Notes under the pieces: model-generated
Told to the model about the DNA's origin: nothing
The model's database searches: none
The model's input: the letters and a program-made list of their open reading frames with translations, nothing else
Position numbers and translations under genes: made by a program
Part shown: positions 7,374-7,675 of the stretch, piece after piece
Layout: each line of letters starts with the position of its first letter
How positions within the stretch are numbered: position 1 is the stretch's first letter
Assembly: GCA_023420245.1 (NCBI GenBank)
Contig: JAEZWL010000108.1
Location: 1-7,675, forward strand
From: Bacillota bacterium
GTDB lineage: Bacteria > Bacillota > Clostridia > Oscillospirales > Acutalibacteraceae
DNA length: 7,675 bases
Direction: 5' to 3'

Positions 7374-7551
7374 TTTATTTACTCCTTGTTTTAATTATAG
7401 ATTTGTAAATAATCTTTTAGGCTTAATTCATCTGCATCGGAAACACCTCTTTTAGTTTATAATTATATTATCGTAATTTCTTATTAAAAATTAACAATAG
7501 GAATTAAATTAATTTAATAATTTGGCACTATGCATAAAAAAGTGAAGCTAC

Positions 7552-7568
7552 TATTGTCAAGGACAATA
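7552..7568. promoter_or_regulatory. Perfect 7-3-7 inverted repeat, candidate operator
   Basis: TATTGTC and GACAATA form a perfect dyad around AAG. It lies 20 bases upstream of the plus-strand -35 and includes a minus-strand TTGACA (7560-7555) that could be a -35. Such placement suits a dimeric repressor or activator acting on one or both divergent units. It is not followed by a T run, so a terminator is unlikely. I cannot assign a regulator family. Confidence 0.45.
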
Positions 7569-7588
7569 CAAAATTAAGCATTTAACCA

Positions 7589-7617
7589 TTGTAATTATTG
7601 TAAAAATACGCTATAAT
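7589..7617 (+). promoter_or_regulatory. Sigma-A-type promoter for a gene beyond the right edge
   Basis: TTGTAA (7589-7594, four of six matches to TTGACA), a 17-base spacer and a perfect TATAAT (7612-7617) give a good housekeeping promoter. The predicted start is near 7624, about 43 bases before the ribosome binding site at the window end. Confidence 0.65.
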
Positions 7618-7628
7618 TATCAGTAATT

Positions 7629-7653
7629 TGGTTGAACAATTGTATGGTTGTAC
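7629..7653 (+). repeat. Direct repeat TGGTTG(A/T)AC in the predicted 5' leader
   Basis: TGGTTGAAC (7629-7637) and TGGTTGTAC (7645-7653) differ at one base and are 16 bases apart, flanking the palindrome ACAATTGT (7636-7643). They lie just downstream of the predicted transcription start and could be a regulator binding site, but short repeats in AT-rich DNA can arise by chance. Confidence 0.3.
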
Positions 7654-7666
7654 CAATCAATCCGCG

Positions 7667-7673
7667 AAAGGAG
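7667..7673 (+). promoter_or_regulatory. Ribosome binding site of a gene starting just outside the window
   Basis: AAAGGAG occupies 7667-7673, two bases from the end of the window, and sits downstream of the promoter at 7589-7617. A start codon would be expected within about 4-10 bases after the edge, on the plus strand and divergent from the secreted-protein operon. Confidence 0.6.
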
Positions 7674-7675
7674 TA

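Larger units (their letters stand above)
7374..7675. other. AT-rich divergent regulatory region at right edge
   Basis: No gene is visible in these 302 bases. They separate the minus-strand secreted-protein operon from a plus-strand gene expected just outside the window. Minus-strand TATAAT matches occur at 7399-7394, which is too close to the ribosome binding site to be useful, and at 7467-7462, where the -35 (TTTTTA at 17 bases) is weak. A minus-strand TTGACA at 7560-7555 has TATGCA at 18 bases as a possible alternative. The promoter of the secreted-protein operon therefore cannot be fixed from sequence alone. Confidence 0.6.

Noticed and set aside
7391..7455. Minus-strand short open stretch upstream of the secreted-protein gene, including ADELSLKDYLQIYN and a tiny MQMN frame
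   Set aside because: The longer frame has no start codon after its upstream stop. The MQMN frame is only four codons despite a nearby AGAGGTG, so neither can be supported as a gene or leader peptide.

Overview
The window looks like chromosomal DNA from an anaerobic Clostridia-type Firmicute, most plausibly an Oscillospiraceae/Ruminococcaceae relative. The support is strong AGGAGG-type ribosome binding sites, TATAAT -10 boxes (two of them extended TGn), a class II aldolase of the clostridial/protist subtype, and an OGG1-like glycosylase. The genus assignment is inference. No rRNA, tRNA, CRISPR array, insertion sequence or integrase was seen.

Left part (1-2214, minus strand): an operon of rlmB, a 23S rRNA 2'-O-methyltransferase, followed after 18 bases by a large acidic proline-rich protein of unknown function that runs off the left edge (476 codons visible). 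Between rlmB and the next gene lies an AT-rich divergent intergenic region of about 500 bases (2215-2723). It carries near-identical extended -10 promoters facing outward at its two ends and a tight group of DnaA-box-like nonamers.

Middle part (2724-4667, plus strand): ogg, an 8-oxoguanine DNA glycosylase with its catalytic Lys/Asp pair, then fba, a zinc-dependent class II fructose-1,6-bisphosphate aldolase with its own promoter. A textbook intrinsic terminator closes this block. These are housekeeping genes for DNA repair and glycolysis.

Right part (4677-7675): the composition becomes AT-rich and the genes become unfamiliar. A two-gene minus-strand operon encodes a Sec-exported 493-residue protein with PPC-like beta-sandwich features and, 18 bases downstream, a 398-residue protein with no signal peptide and no family I recognise. 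Upstream of the pair is a regulatory region containing a perfect 7-3-7 dyad. It also holds a good plus-strand promoter with a ribosome binding site at the very last bases, so another gene should start just beyond the right edge. This exported/non-exported pair and its divergent control region are the most likely accessory and least described part of the window.
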